From a virus, in the IMG/VR virus record IMGVR_UViG_3300017917_002109, positions 1-54,763 of that record: a stretch of 54,763 nt of DNA; one strand, given 5' to 3'. The translations under genes and the position numbers were made by a program. Shown here one piece after another: positions 1 to 9,977 of the stretch. The notes under the pieces are model-generated. The model was not told where the DNA came from and did not search any database. It saw nothing but the letters and a program-made list of their open reading frames with translations. The stretch's first letter is position 1; the number at the start of each line of letters is the position of its first letter.

Positions 1-269
1 GATGCATCATAGAAAGTAACATTAAAATCACTATCAGAAACTAGGCTACCGTATGCCTTAATTAAAATAAGTTTACCTGCAGCATAACCAGAACCATCGG
101 TAATTAGTTTAGAGCCGATGGTAAAATTAGAATCTGCCGGTGCTACAAGTTTAGTAAAATCAGTACCATTAATGAATACTTTTAATTCCGTAAAAGGGGG
201 AGCACCGGATACGGCAAAGTCGTATACACCAGTCACACCTCCATATGAAAAATTACTTAAAGCGCTCAT
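1..269 (-). CDS. Tail fibre/virion protein, N-terminal part (cut by window edge)
   Basis: The start codon (269) and the first 89 residues are inside the window; the rest lies to the left. The visible part begins MSALSNFSYGG and is rich in Gly, Ser, Thr and aromatic residues with predicted beta strands, as in fibre or appendage proteins. It follows the 223-aa gene by 9 bases in the same late block. No specific family is recognised. The fibre role is inferred from composition and position. Confidence 0.6.
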   Translation of the reverse strand, partial: MSALSNFSYGGVTGVYDFAVSGAPPFTELKVFINGTDFTKLVAPADSNFTIGSKLITDGSGYAAGKLILIKAYGSLVSDSDFNVTFYDA

Positions 270-278
270 TTTTTACCT

Positions 279-950
279 TTATTTTACTATTTTGCTATTC
301 AATAACAAAGATTTTGTAGCTGCAATTTTAATCTCGGCCAAGTCTTGCATATCTTTAGAGTTTGAATATGGATCAAACTGACTAGCATTAGATACAGCAT
401 ATCCGCTTGTATATCCGTTTCTAACAGCAAAGTCTCTAGATGAATTTACACTATACTTAGAATAAACAGGATTGTCATCTAATGTATTGGATATAAATGT
501 ATTTAATGTGGAAACATTTGAAGTAATTTTAGTATTGGCAAATTGTTTCTCGTGTACCACCACCTGATAATGCTTCAATAAATTACCTTTTGAATCATTT
601 ATAGCTGCGGGTGTGTTTACCTGATCTACTGTTCTTCTATTTACAAAAGATGCACGTCTGTTTACTAAATCATTGGATTGTAAAGCAACTGTATCTGTTG
701 AATCTAAACCTAATGATCGTATGTGATCTGCGTAAATGATATCGTCTAAATCATTGGTTACATTTACCCACGCCGCCGCAGACGTGCCATATTTAACTTG
801 AAGATTTGCAGCAACTTCGGCAAATAAATTTACTATACCATTTGCCATTCCGTTGATAGCATAGTTGTCAAGTTGTGGAGGAACATTTACGCTAGGCGCA
901 ATATTTGCAAATAATGAATAATCTTCTGAATCATCTGTTACGTTGTACAT
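279..950 (-). CDS. Virion protein of unknown function (223 aa)
   Basis: I do not recognise this family. The protein is 223 aa, soluble, without signal peptide or membrane segment, and mostly helical with many Asn, Asp and Ser. It contains an Arg-rich stretch near residues 93-108 (NRRASFVNRRT). It lies between the DUF4815 structural gene and a fibre gene, so a role as a baseplate or fibre connector is plausible. That role is inferred only from position. Confidence 0.7.
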   Translation of the reverse strand: MYNVTDDSEDYSLFANIAPSVNVPPQLDNYAINGMANGIVNLFAEVAANLQVKYGTSAAAWVNVTNDLDDIIYADHIRSLGLDSTDTVALQSNDLVNRRASFVNRRTVDQVNTPAAINDSKGNLLKHYQVVVHEKQFANTKITSNVSTLNTFISNTLDDNPVYSKYSVNSSRDFAVRNGYTSGYAVSNASQFDPYSNSKDMQDLAEIKIAATKSLLLNSKIVK

Positions 951-967
951 TTATTTTCCTAACACTA

Positions 968-3900
968 TTAGAATGTTATGCTACCTTGAGTTGCAATTGC
1001 TACTCCAACTGCCACAAGAACACCTAAGAATCCCCATTTACTTTTCTTTCTAGGTGGAGTCCAATATTCTAACAAATATCTACCTGCCCACGGGAATGTT
1101 GGTGGGTTGAATGTTGGGGCGCCGATACCCATAGATGCACCGCCTGGGTTTACTGATGTTGTTGCAGTAACATCATACTGCGCAATCATTTTTTCTTCAG
1201 TATAATTCAATGTGATTAAATCGTCATAGTAAGAAACATCTGGGTCACCGTTAAAGAATAACTTATGCGCTACTGCTGAGAACGCAGGTCTTGCTATTTG
1301 ACTATCGGTATCAAGCGCCACTGTAAAATATGGGCTCTTAACTAAACCAGCGTCATAACTACCAAAATCCTCAACAAAGATATGTGTTGTATACAGAATA
1401 TTTCCAGATATCTGTGTTACATCGCCACCGCTTCTGTCAAACACCTTATTGTTTAACGCAATAATATCAATGCCTTGACGCTTTACTTTCTTTTCTACAT
1501 TTTCTAATCGTTTATCAATACTTTCAATATCTTTCATAGTATATCTAGGAGCATTAGAATAAACAACCTTTACATCTGATGCGCTAGCTGTATATGCGGG
1601 AGAAAGTAATGTTGCAACCAACATTGTATTTCTACCAGATTCATCGTTAGGTGGTACTGGGTTTACTGCAGGAGTACCTTCAACTAATCTAAATCTATTG
1701 CCAGGATCAAATTCGTTGTCCTTGTTTTCTAGATACAATCTATCTATTCTTGACAAGTAGTATGTTAGATCGCCTTGAGTTCCAGGTACAGCCAGTGGAT
1801 CAGGCTTAACATGATAGTTTGTTCTATATGTTGTAGGTGATGTTACTGTATCTTCTCTACGAGGTCTAAAATCTATACAATCTCTTAATGTATAAGTTAC
1901 ACCCTCAGTCTTAGATTCAAAAGTAGGTATTCTAGTATAACTATTAGCTGGATAAGAAGTTGCTACAATAGGACCAGAGCCGCTATGTGTAAAGTAGTCA
2001 AATACAACAAATACGTTTCCTGGCGCTGTTGTACCGGTATACATAATTCTTCCCCAATCATAGGAAGAATCACGTTGACCGTCATCTAATGTATACAACA
2101 ATAACGATTCTGGGGATAACGAACTCCAAACATTAGAGTTAGTTAGCGCAACGTTAGTTGTATTTGTTCCAGATATATTGATATAGGCTAACGAATTATA
2201 CTTAACCAATGATGTGGAATCATAAGTAGTTCCTAGGTCAAAATCGCCTTTATACGAATAACCAGAAGGAACTAGATAAACACCCTTTAAGCTAAATACG
2301 TCTGACTTATGTAGATTGTACCAAACACTAACATTGGATACATCGAATACATTGCCGTAATTTTCAACTAGTGTTTTTGTTCTTGGTGCTGTTTCATTAT
2401 TCTCAACTGTTGCAACAATATCAAATGTGCCGTTGATTAATGAACTACCGAAGTCAATAGTTAAAGATTGTTTGTTAGAATCTAACGATAAGGTTAGATC
2501 TTCCATGTTCATGTAGTCGCCTGCAGCATATGAAGGTACACTATCAGATTTCACATTTGCCGTAATAATGTAATGTGGTCTTGAAATTGATAGTGGAACG
2601 CCTGCACCTGCTGGGCCAACAAATTTTTCTGGCGATGTAATATTGATTGTGGCAACACCCGAGTACGCATTAATGGAACCAAAATACTTTTGGTAAACCA
2701 TATTAATATTGTCAACAGATTTAATGTAATTTTTGCCTGTTGGGAATACCAACGCAGTTTTCTTGCTTTGCTCAAAAATTCTTAGCTTTTGTGTAGTTGT
2801 ACCGTAGACAACATTTGTCAACGGATCTGTTGAATAAGTAACTACATTAGCAAGCCCACTTGCTGCAATATTAGCAAAAAACTTAGGGCTAGAATATGTA
2901 CCGTTGTTTCCTTCTATAACAGAAAGAGTATTTTGTACACTTATAATAGACTTAATATCTTCGGGAGATAGTGTTGGGCTTGCTTGCTCATAAGCATACC
3001 AGTAAAACTTATAAACACTGTTGTCGCCGCTGCCGCTATCATACTTCATAAGTTTGGGAGCGACGTAACCAACTAATGTACTGCCGTTCATGGCGTTTCT
3101 ATCAGTTGTATTGTGGCACTCCCACCAATAGTATGCTGTATACTGCTCAGGATTGTATAAACCGTATCTAGGAGCCTCTACAAGAACATAATTACCATAA
3201 TATGTGTCAATAGTTTCTTCGGCAATAGAATCAGTATCTCTTGATTTTCTTACAGAAATTTCTGTTTTATCTGCAGTCTTAATATCTCTACCGCCAATAA
3301 ACGCACGACCCTTGCTTATAAAGAATCTGTTTGATGTGCCGGATGGTAGAGAACCTGCGGATGATAGGTCGAACTTATCTACAATGTAATTGCCAGATTC
3401 TGTATATGTTCTTTCGGCCATTTCATCGCCGATAGTAGAATAAATAGAATTCAATGGCTCAATTAACGTATCCTTGCCGTTAATGATTCTAACGATTTCA
3501 ATATATCTATCAGATACTTCTGGTTTTCTTGCAGAGTTTAAATCAACCGAATCTATTAATAGTTGAACCTTTAATCTATCTGCGCCTGGTGCTAGATAGT
3601 TAGAATATCCAAATGCAGGATCTAATAAGCTCTCATCTGTACTAGATGTGGCGATTGATTCTGAATATCTAAGGATTACAGATTTGTTAGGATATATTGT
3701 ATATTTTTGCGGTACAATAGATTGTGTATTTACGTTTACAAAGAAACCATTTTTATAGTAGCTACCTTTGCCTACGGTAACTACCATTGTCTTTGTAGTA
3801 TTTCTTCTAGTGAAAACTAAATTACTATTGGTTAGAGCTCGTGTTCCAATATTTTTATTTACTCTAACTAAATTAGAAGAAATGATTTCTGTAACATATA

Positions 3901-4528
3901 CATCTTCAAACCCTTCTATTGCAACTTCGTCGCCTGCTACCAACGGTGCAGATAAGTTAGTTACATATAGTTCATCTAAGAAGCCACCTAAACTACCTGA
4001 AGCAGTAATATTGACATCTGCAGCAGTTACCTCAGAAGTACTATAAGTATTTGCTCTTGCTACAACATTCGCTTCTGTAACAGTAGGCTCATAGAAATAT
4101 AATGTTTCGCCAGAATTAAATGTGCCGTTTCCTTCTATTCTTCTTGGACGGAAAACAATAGTTGTAGGATCACCTGTTATAGGATCATCTTTTTCGTATG
4201 CAAATTCAATGATACCATAGGTATTAGATGTTTCACCTATAACATAGTAGCCAACTAGAGTAGAAATATTACTAGTATTTGTAGGATCTGCTAATTTTAC
4301 AGAACGTCTATCTCTTGTTACAGTTACAGATGAAGGATCATCACTAATTCTAGAACCATCTAAAAATATATGGTTAGCAAACTTCTTAATCTGATCTTGT
4401 AAGATAGTTTGTAATTGAGTCAACTCTCTGGCTTGTACTGCAAAGCCGGGTTTAAAAAGAATTCTATAAAAATTCTTTGTTTCATCGAAATCATCATGAT
4501 AAGGAGTTGCGTTTAAATTAAGAGACAT
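968..4528 (-). CDS. DUF4815-type large structural protein (baseplate/fibre, 1186 aa)
   Basis: A very large structural protein. The N terminus (ATPYHDDFDETKNFYRILFK, then QARELTQLQTILQDQIKKFA) is the hallmark of the DUF4815 proteins found in T4-like cyano- and pelagiphages, which sit at the end of the baseplate wedge operon and are thought to hold or form fibres. The body is beta-rich. A predicted helix near residues 1020-1045 (ESIDKRLENVEKKVKRQG) could trimerise. The C terminus ends in a short hydrophobic stretch (FLGVLVAVGVAIATQG), unusual for a tail protein. It lies 14 bases after the gp8-like gene. Confidence 0.85.
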   Translation of the reverse strand: MSLNLNATPYHDDFDETKNFYRILFKPGFAVQARELTQLQTILQDQIKKFANHIFLDGSRISDDPSSVTVTRDRRSVKLADPTNTSNISTLVGYYVIGETSNTYGIIEFAYEKDDPITGDPTTIVFRPRRIEGNGTFNSGETLYFYEPTVTEANVVARANTYSTSEVTAADVNITASGSLGGFLDELYVTNLSAPLVAGDEVAIEGFEDVYVTEIISSNLVRVNKNIGTRALTNSNLVFTRRNTTKTMVVTVGKGSYYKNGFFVNVNTQSIVPQKYTIYPNKSVILRYSESIATSSTDESLLDPAFGYSNYLAPGADRLKVQLLIDSVDLNSARKPEVSDRYIEIVRIINGKDTLIEPLNSIYSTIGDEMAERTYTESGNYIVDKFDLSSAGSLPSGTSNRFFISKGRAFIGGRDIKTADKTEISVRKSRDTDSIAEETIDTYYGNYVLVEAPRYGLYNPEQYTAYYWWECHNTTDRNAMNGSTLVGYVAPKLMKYDSGSGDNSVYKFYWYAYEQASPTLSPEDIKSIISVQNTLSVIEGNNGTYSSPKFFANIAASGLANVVTYSTDPLTNVVYGTTTQKLRIFEQSKKTALVFPTGKNYIKSVDNINMVYQKYFGSINAYSGVATINITSPEKFVGPAGAGVPLSISRPHYIITANVKSDSVPSYAAGDYMNMEDLTLSLDSNKQSLTIDFGSSLINGTFDIVATVENNETAPRTKTLVENYGNVFDVSNVSVWYNLHKSDVFSLKGVYLVPSGYSYKGDFDLGTTYDSTSLVKYNSLAYINISGTNTTNVALTNSNVWSSLSPESLLLYTLDDGQRDSSYDWGRIMYTGTTAPGNVFVVFDYFTHSGSGPIVATSYPANSYTRIPTFESKTEGVTYTLRDCIDFRPRREDTVTSPTTYRTNYHVKPDPLAVPGTQGDLTYYLSRIDRLYLENKDNEFDPGNRFRLVEGTPAVNPVPPNDESGRNTMLVATLLSPAYTASASDVKVVYSNAPRYTMKDIESIDKRLENVEKKVKRQGIDIIALNNKVFDRSGGDVTQISGNILYTTHIFVEDFGSYDAGLVKSPYFTVALDTDSQIARPAFSAVAHKLFFNGDPDVSYYDDLITLNYTEEKMIAQYDVTATTSVNPGGASMGIGAPTFNPPTFPWAGRYLLEYWTPPRKKSKWGFLGVLVAVGVAIATQGSITF

Positions 4529-4542
4529 TTTTTATTCCCGAA

Positions 4543-5865
4543 TTAGAATGATATAACGACGTGAATGTTTTCTGCTTGGTCAGCTGCTCGAATAATCTTT
4601 TTTCTGTTTTCCACATAAAGTACTTCACCTGTATAAGGAACAGCTTCCGGTTCAACTATTGTTGTGATATAGCCTGTTGTTGAATTGGTGTTTCCTGTTA
4701 CCACTTCACCTACAGTAAATAGTAATAAATCTGTATCAGAGTTAGTAGAAGAATATCTAATAACTGCAGTATTTGATTGAGTATTTGTAGTTGCAGAAAC
4801 AACTATTGCATTCGATAAAGAATTAGAACCACTAATAATTTCATCTGTATCGTAAACACCGTATACATTGCTTACATACATTGTAAAAGTAGCATCCAAC
4901 GTTCTTTCGACTGCAATGTTACCCGTATACTTAGATACAGGGTTCTTTATTAAACCGATTCTTCTATAATCATTTACTGTAGGGAAATCGCCGCCGCCTT
5001 CTGCAAAATCCAATCTTGTATTGAACATTACATAGCGGGCGCCCAACTCAAACTCGTTATCATACCCATGCCCAAGCGGAGGGCTAATAATTGGTCTTAT
5101 ATTTGCGTTTGCACCCTGACCATTAACAATTAGTTTTGCAATAGTATAACCATTACCAGCATTTGTGATGTTTATGCCAGAAATAGTATTTTGTGATCCG
5201 TTTATAATGGGTGTACCCAAGAATCCTGTACCATTACCTATAATATAAACGTTGGTGGGGTAGTTAGAATCAGTTGCGCTGAAATAACCATCACCACCAT
5301 TTACTATTTCAAAAGTTTCTATGGAACCACCCACAGCAGTGTTTCTAACATCTGGGTTGTTATTCACTGCCATATAGTTTTGCGTAAAGAATCTTAACAG
5401 ATCAGAGTCAGATAAAGAATACAAATATTTCCACTTATACCCATCAGAAGTTTCAAACACATTAGTAGAAGTTCCTGTTGGCTTTATAACTGACGCCGCA
5501 CCTTTATTGTTTGATATACACAAATAGACATTGTTTTCAGGAAGAGTCAAAACATAAAAATTAGTTCCATAGATGTTATCGCTTCTATTATCATACTGAG
5601 TATATACTGTTCCATCAATCCAATCGTGTCTAGGTATAACTAACTTAGCTTCACTGGGCGCAACTTTCTTCAGCGCCATAGCACTACGCCAACTGGACAC
5701 ACTTGTGTATGTGCTATCAGTAGGAGTAGGCGGTGTTTCTTCATCTGTCCATTCTGCAGGTCTACCAATAAAAAGGTAGACATTATTATTTGCAGTATCC
5801 TTTAAGGATTCTACAAAACTAGATGCAATGGTTGTTCTTAATCTGTTTGTAATTATTTGTGACAT
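4543..5865 (-). CDS. 8: Baseplate wedge protein, gp8-like (440 aa)
   Basis: Homologue of T4 gp8, a wedge component that bridges gp7, gp6 and gp10. Matching features are the N-terminal pattern LYLFIGRP-type (here VYLFIGRPAEW), a PRHDW motif near residue 79 (T4 PRRDW), and the C terminus GEVLYVENRKKIIRAADQ, which parallels T4 GEMIYMENRPPIIMAMDQ. At 440 aa it is about 100 residues longer than T4 gp8, with extra beta-rich insertions around residues 185-240 and 320-410. A late-type AATAAATA element lies just upstream at 5888-5895. Confidence 0.85.
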   Translation of the reverse strand: MSQIITNRLRTTIASSFVESLKDTANNNVYLFIGRPAEWTDEETPPTPTDSTYTSVSSWRSAMALKKVAPSEAKLVIPRHDWIDGTVYTQYDNRSDNIYGTNFYVLTLPENNVYLCISNNKGAASVIKPTGTSTNVFETSDGYKWKYLYSLSDSDLLRFFTQNYMAVNNNPDVRNTAVGGSIETFEIVNGGDGYFSATDSNYPTNVYIIGNGTGFLGTPIINGSQNTISGINITNAGNGYTIAKLIVNGQGANANIRPIISPPLGHGYDNEFELGARYVMFNTRLDFAEGGGDFPTVNDYRRIGLIKNPVSKYTGNIAVERTLDATFTMYVSNVYGVYDTDEIISGSNSLSNAIVVSATTNTQSNTAVIRYSSTNSDTDLLLFTVGEVVTGNTNSTTGYITTIVEPEAVPYTGEVLYVENRKKIIRAADQAENIHVVISF

Positions 5866-5887
5866 TATGCTAATCCATATTCTGTAA

Positions 5888-5895
5888 TATTTATT
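5888..5895 (-). promoter_or_regulatory. Late-promoter-like AATAAATA upstream of gp8-like gene
   Basis: On the minus strand this reads AATAAATATT, one base off the T4-type late -10 TATAAATA. It lies about 22 bases before the gp8-like start codon. The same variant recurs at 9917-9924, 9970-9977 and 52509-52516, all in front of virion genes. AT-rich sequence makes chance matches likely, so confidence is modest. Confidence 0.4.
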
Positions 5896-7633
5896 ACAAA
5901 TATCCTATGCGGTAATAGACCACATCCACAGTATAAGGCAGACCTATAACGTTACTATGTGAGAAGTCTGTAGAATCACTTGTTAAAATATTGCCAGCAT
6001 AGTCTGCAGTAAATCCCAAATAATCCCAAATTTCAGTATTGCCGGTGTGGTTGATATTGCTACTTACCGTTGCATTCAGTTCAATTTCGCCGAATACTTC
6101 TGTGCCTGCAGGGTGTATACTATGCTTTGCTAATTCTTTCCATTTATCTGTAGTAACGCCGCTCTTGATAACATACGAGAATGGTTGATAAAATAGAATA
6201 TTAGCATTAGGTGCATCTGGTAGAGAACCTTGGATAACGATATCTTCAGAAATTTTTCCAGAACTGCCTGCCCAATATCCAGGGTATTCTGAAGTATATC
6301 CGACATTAGCACGTAATACTGCAGTATTTAAATAAGAAATAAGAGCACTATATGTGCCATTGCCTTTTGTTACGTCAAACTTAACCTGCGATGCATTTAA
6401 AATAATTCTTGCAGTAACTTGTACTTCAGAATCATCTGCAATCTGTACTTTAAACTGTTGCCCCTTTCGCAAACCGTGTGGTCTAACAGTTGTCATTGTA
6501 GCAACATTATTTGTTACTATAACATTTCCGGAAACTGATAAGGAAGGATCACTTAATGTAATTACTGCAGATTCATTTTGATAATAAAAGATACCTGGAT
6601 CTACAACATCAAAACTAAGAAGTTTGCCTGTTTCATCTACTTCTTTTACTTTGACGTATGAATTCTTACCCGCAGAATGTGTTACTGTCACTTTAGAATC
6701 TGTGCTATATCCCGTACCGCCATCTAGAACATCTATATGTCTAAGTATAGGTATTGCTCTTGCTCTAACATGAATATGTGTATTCGAGGCTTTGTCTACT
6801 AACTTGATTGCGGTAACATCTTCGTTAGTAAACTCACCCTTAACATTGTTTAAAAGTAATTCGTAATATTCGTATCCATCTGTTGCGTACTTTAAAACAT
6901 TATCTACAACCGCAGTTGATTTTGTTAAAGCTCCTGTTATTTTGGTGTTCTGAAACTGATAAGGCAATTCGCCCTCAGTATAGTCAACCCGCATAACTGT
7001 CTTACGAACCCATTTGCCGTCAGATGGTCTAAGTACATATTTTATCGGGTAATCAAAAGAAATGGTTTCGTCAAATAATATTCTAAAGAATAATTTATAC
7101 GCTTCTTCAGTTCCCTTTGTCTGATGTATATCTTTAAAGAATTTGATAAACGTGCGCTTATCTGTTCTTAGATTTCGTGGGATATCATCGCCATATTGCT
7201 TGAAGAACTGTTCAAGCAAACTATCAATAGTCTTTTCACTATCGTTGTATTTTTTGGCGTTTTGTAATAGTTCTTGAGGATGCTGATCTTGCTCTAGAAA
7301 TTTAAAGTATGCCTCAATAAATTTTACGAAGTTAGATGTGCCATCTATTCTGGTAAATGTTAACTGCCCGTTGGATATTGTGATTGGAGAATCACTATCA
7401 ATTCTAATCTTTTTACCGGAAATTATATGTGTCACATAACGGTTGACCGCAAGTGTGGGATGTGTTAATTTGTCCCCAACCTTAATTCCCGAGGAATTTG
7501 AAACAGTTACTACCCTTGAACCTTCGGTGACAGTACCTTGAACAATAGTAGACAAAGGTATATCAGTTACCCGTAAAAACTCGGGTACCTGATTTAAAAA
7601 TATTTTAGATAATTTGTCTTCTATTCTACTCAT
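5894..7633 (-). CDS. 7: Baseplate wedge protein at the gp7 position (579 aa)
   Basis: The order gp6 - this gene - gp8 is that of T4, where gp7 occupies this place. The N terminus (SRIEDKLSKIFLNQVPEFLR) and the central helical block (residues about 108-190, ending FKDIHQTKGTEEAYKLFFRILFDE) are typical of the short gp7-like wedge proteins of T4-like environmental phages. It is about half the length of T4 gp7 (1032 aa), so only the core is shared. Its start abuts the gp6 stop codon. Assignment is by synteny plus recalled family pattern. Confidence 0.7.
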   Translation of the reverse strand: MSRIEDKLSKIFLNQVPEFLRVTDIPLSTIVQGTVTEGSRVVTVSNSSGIKVGDKLTHPTLAVNRYVTHIISGKKIRIDSDSPITISNGQLTFTRIDGTSNFVKFIEAYFKFLEQDQHPQELLQNAKKYNDSEKTIDSLLEQFFKQYGDDIPRNLRTDKRTFIKFFKDIHQTKGTEEAYKLFFRILFDETISFDYPIKYVLRPSDGKWVRKTVMRVDYTEGELPYQFQNTKITGALTKSTAVVDNVLKYATDGYEYYELLLNNVKGEFTNEDVTAIKLVDKASNTHIHVRARAIPILRHIDVLDGGTGYSTDSKVTVTHSAGKNSYVKVKEVDETGKLLSFDVVDPGIFYYQNESAVITLSDPSLSVSGNVIVTNNVATMTTVRPHGLRKGQQFKVQIADDSEVQVTARIILNASQVKFDVTKGNGTYSALISYLNTAVLRANVGYTSEYPGYWAGSSGKISEDIVIQGSLPDAPNANILFYQPFSYVIKSGVTTDKWKELAKHSIHPAGTEVFGEIELNATVSSNINHTGNTEIWDYLGFTADYAGNILTSDSTDFSHSNVIGLPYTVDVVYYRIGYL

Positions 7634-9510
7634 TACTGATTCGTAACTGAAATGGTGCTAACGGTCAACCCTGCATCTCTATTCACTAGGCCATTTTTAG
7701 TGCTGTCATCCAACACTAGTATTTGATTATTACCAACAACAACATCTAAGAAAGAATTTTGTACTTCGGCAGTGAATCTAATATCGGATGCATCTTCGGT
7801 ATAACCTACAATCGCGATATTGTCGATTGACACTTCGCCCGTACCATAATTTACTTTTCCATAATTGGTATTAATTACGTCTAATGTTGTTGCATTAATT
7901 AATCTTAGTGTTCCTGTACCTGTATCACTAGGGGGTGATGTGTCCGGAATATCAACGATTCTTACTTCAACTGATTCACTATCTTTATTAACTACGTAGG
8001 TTGTAGATTGCAATGTTCCGGGAACGATACCGTTTTTAAATTTTATAGTATTGTTATACAAATAACTATTATTTGCACTATTAATTATAGGTGTAATTCG
8101 TTTCTGCAATCTTAGTGTAATTAGATTACCTATAATAGAAGAATCAATAGCATCTATTTGTCTAGATAGCTTGGAGAACACAAAGTCTTTATTAAATTGC
8201 TGCAATTCTGTAGCAAAATAATTTTGTATTGCGTTAATTGCCAAATTCTTTATTTCGGTCGCAGTATATTTTGTTGTTCTGGAATTATACTTTACCTTAA
8301 CATCTAGATTAACATAGAAGTAATCTGGATCCACAAACTCTGGGCTTATAGTTACTACTTGTTTTGCTTGTAGTAAAGTATCGCGAATGCTATTCTTAAC
8401 TTGATCTGTTATTTCATAGCCACTATAAGGCTTCAACGAAATAAACACCTTACCATATTTAGGAGGATCATTTGTTTCGCCACCCCAAATGGATACAGAT
8501 TCAATTAGTGGGTAATTCTTTTGTACCAGCGCAGAGTAATCATCACCTGTCACTGCTCTATTTTGTGCTGATAAGAATTTAGGAGCTTTAAATTTAATAC
8601 TATCAATAGTCTCTCTATCAGAACCGCCTGTAGAATTTAGTGTTGCAATAATTGATCCGGTAACTGATCCGCCACCTATTATAGTTTCGCAAGTAAATTC
8701 TTGTTCAATATTTCCCGAAACATTACACAATGATCCGTTACTAACGACATATGTGATTTTGACGATATTATTTCTTGTTAGCTTTTTGCCAAGAATACCA
8801 TCACCAAAATAAATTTGATACTTGCCCTGAGCATTTTCTTCTAAAAAGAATACTTTGGAAGTAGAATCAATATTTAGAACATTGTCACTTAGATTATAGG
8901 TTTCAGTTGTTGTATCTGAGAATGAATTTTGAACAACGACTCTTATTGTGGATGTATCAATGTTTTCGTTAGGTATAACATATTTTTCAGCTGGACCCGG
9001 AACATCTACAGTATACGCATATTCTAGAGGAATGCCCTCGGTGAGAACAACATCTTCAAAAACATATTCGCCATTTGTAGGTTGAATTGTAACTGATTCT
9101 AAATTAACAAAAGTAAATTTGTTTTCTCCGATGTCTGTTGTAAATGGAGTAAACTTTTCTAAGGTTAAAAATGCAGGATTGCCTGTTGGATTAGTTACTG
9201 TAAATGTTAATGTAGCCTTAGCGCCCTTGACTGAAGTCGGCGTATATCCTAGATGCTTTGCTAAAGATACTGCGGATTCTCTTTTAACTGCTGAATCTAA
9301 GAACATCTCATTAATAACCATATTAGACAAATATGCGTTATAGTGAGTATTGTATGCAAGTAGATCTAATAGGATTGATAATCCAGAACCCTCAAAATCA
9401 AAATCTGTAAAGTAAGGGGTACCGTCATCGTCGGTATAGTTCTTTAAAAATTCTTTAAAATTATCTTTGATAGCATCAAAGTCTAATTCTGCTAATCTTA
9501 AGTTGGCCAT
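7633..9510 (-). CDS. 6: Baseplate wedge subunit gp6 (625 aa)
   Basis: T4 gp6-like wedge protein, which forms the inner iris of the baseplate with gp25, gp7 and gp53. The N terminus (LRLAELDFDAIKDNFKEFLK, then FEGSGLSILLDLLAYNTHYNA and NEMFLDSAVKRESAVSLAKHLGY) is strongly conserved in the gp6 / baseplate J family. Length is close to T4 gp6 (660 aa). Start and stop touch the neighbouring genes by one base, indicating translational coupling with gp25 upstream. Confidence 0.93.
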   Translation of the reverse strand: MANLRLAELDFDAIKDNFKEFLKNYTDDDGTPYFTDFDFEGSGLSILLDLLAYNTHYNAYLSNMVINEMFLDSAVKRESAVSLAKHLGYTPTSVKGAKATLTFTVTNPTGNPAFLTLEKFTPFTTDIGENKFTFVNLESVTIQPTNGEYVFEDVVLTEGIPLEYAYTVDVPGPAEKYVIPNENIDTSTIRVVVQNSFSDTTTETYNLSDNVLNIDSTSKVFFLEENAQGKYQIYFGDGILGKKLTRNNIVKITYVVSNGSLCNVSGNIEQEFTCETIIGGGSVTGSIIATLNSTGGSDRETIDSIKFKAPKFLSAQNRAVTGDDYSALVQKNYPLIESVSIWGGETNDPPKYGKVFISLKPYSGYEITDQVKNSIRDTLLQAKQVVTISPEFVDPDYFYVNLDVKVKYNSRTTKYTATEIKNLAINAIQNYFATELQQFNKDFVFSKLSRQIDAIDSSIIGNLITLRLQKRITPIINSANNSYLYNNTIKFKNGIVPGTLQSTTYVVNKDSESVEVRIVDIPDTSPPSDTGTGTLRLINATTLDVINTNYGKVNYGTGEVSIDNIAIVGYTEDASDIRFTAEVQNSFLDVVVGNNQILVLDDSTKNGLVNRDAGLTVSTISVTNQ

Positions 9511-9911
9511 TATCTTACTCTACTAAGGGTAGTTACTACAGTAACGGGTTGTTCTAGATTGTTTATTGTGAATGTTATTTCTATTCTCACTCCGTTAATC
9601 TCAGAGTCATCCTCAACCACAATATCTGTAACTGTTGCTCTTGGCTCAAATTTTTCTATAGTCTGAAGAATAGATTTTCTAATTGCAGCAACGGTACTTG
9701 GTATAAATGGTTCAAATAATAAAGATCTAACTTGACACCCAATTTCAGGGTGGAACAAACGCTCGTAATTAGATGTTTGTACTAGGTTAATTACAGAATT
9801 CTTTATAGCATCTGCGTTTACGCGGGTTAGCACATCCTTAGTAAACGGATGCGCCTCTAAAATGAGGTTTAGATCTCTATATTTTCTAACCTGCCTATTG
9901 ACTGTTGCCAT
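9510..9911 (-). CDS. 25: Baseplate wedge protein gp25 (133 aa)
   Basis: Small wedge protein of the gp25 / lysozyme-like fold, which nucleates the sheath at the baseplate. Visible family marks are the KDVLTRVNADAIKNSVINL region, RLFHPEIGCQVRSLLFEPF and the C-terminal beta strands GVRIEITFTI. Length matches T4 gp25 (132 aa). It is first in the gp25-gp6-gp7-gp8-DUF4815 run. Late-type AATAAATA elements lie at 9917-9924 and 9970-9977. Confidence 0.95.
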   Translation of the reverse strand: MATVNRQVRKYRDLNLILEAHPFTKDVLTRVNADAIKNSVINLVQTSNYERLFHPEIGCQVRSLLFEPFIPSTVAAIRKSILQTIEKFEPRATVTDIVVEDDSEINGVRIEITFTINNLEQPVTVVTTLSRVR

Positions 9912-9916
9912 TTAAA

Positions 9917-9977
9917 TATTTATTGTTTTTCTTTGTTTCTAGGGGGCCTAGTTTATAAATAAGCCTAATTATTTATT
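9917..9977 (-). promoter_or_regulatory. Two late-promoter-like elements and a small hairpin before gp25
   Basis: The 64-base gap between the gp5-like stop and the gp25 start has AATAAATA on the minus strand at 9917-9924 and 9970-9977. Between them is a short dyad (CTAGG / CCTAG, 9940-9952). A TATAAATA also reads on the plus strand at 9954-9961, pointing the wrong way for any nearby gene. The layout suits a late promoter for the gp25 operon behind a weak terminator. Confidence 0.4.

Noticed and set aside
9954-9961. Plus-strand TATAAATA near gp25
   Set aside because: No rightward gene follows; AT-rich intergenic sequence gives such matches by chance.
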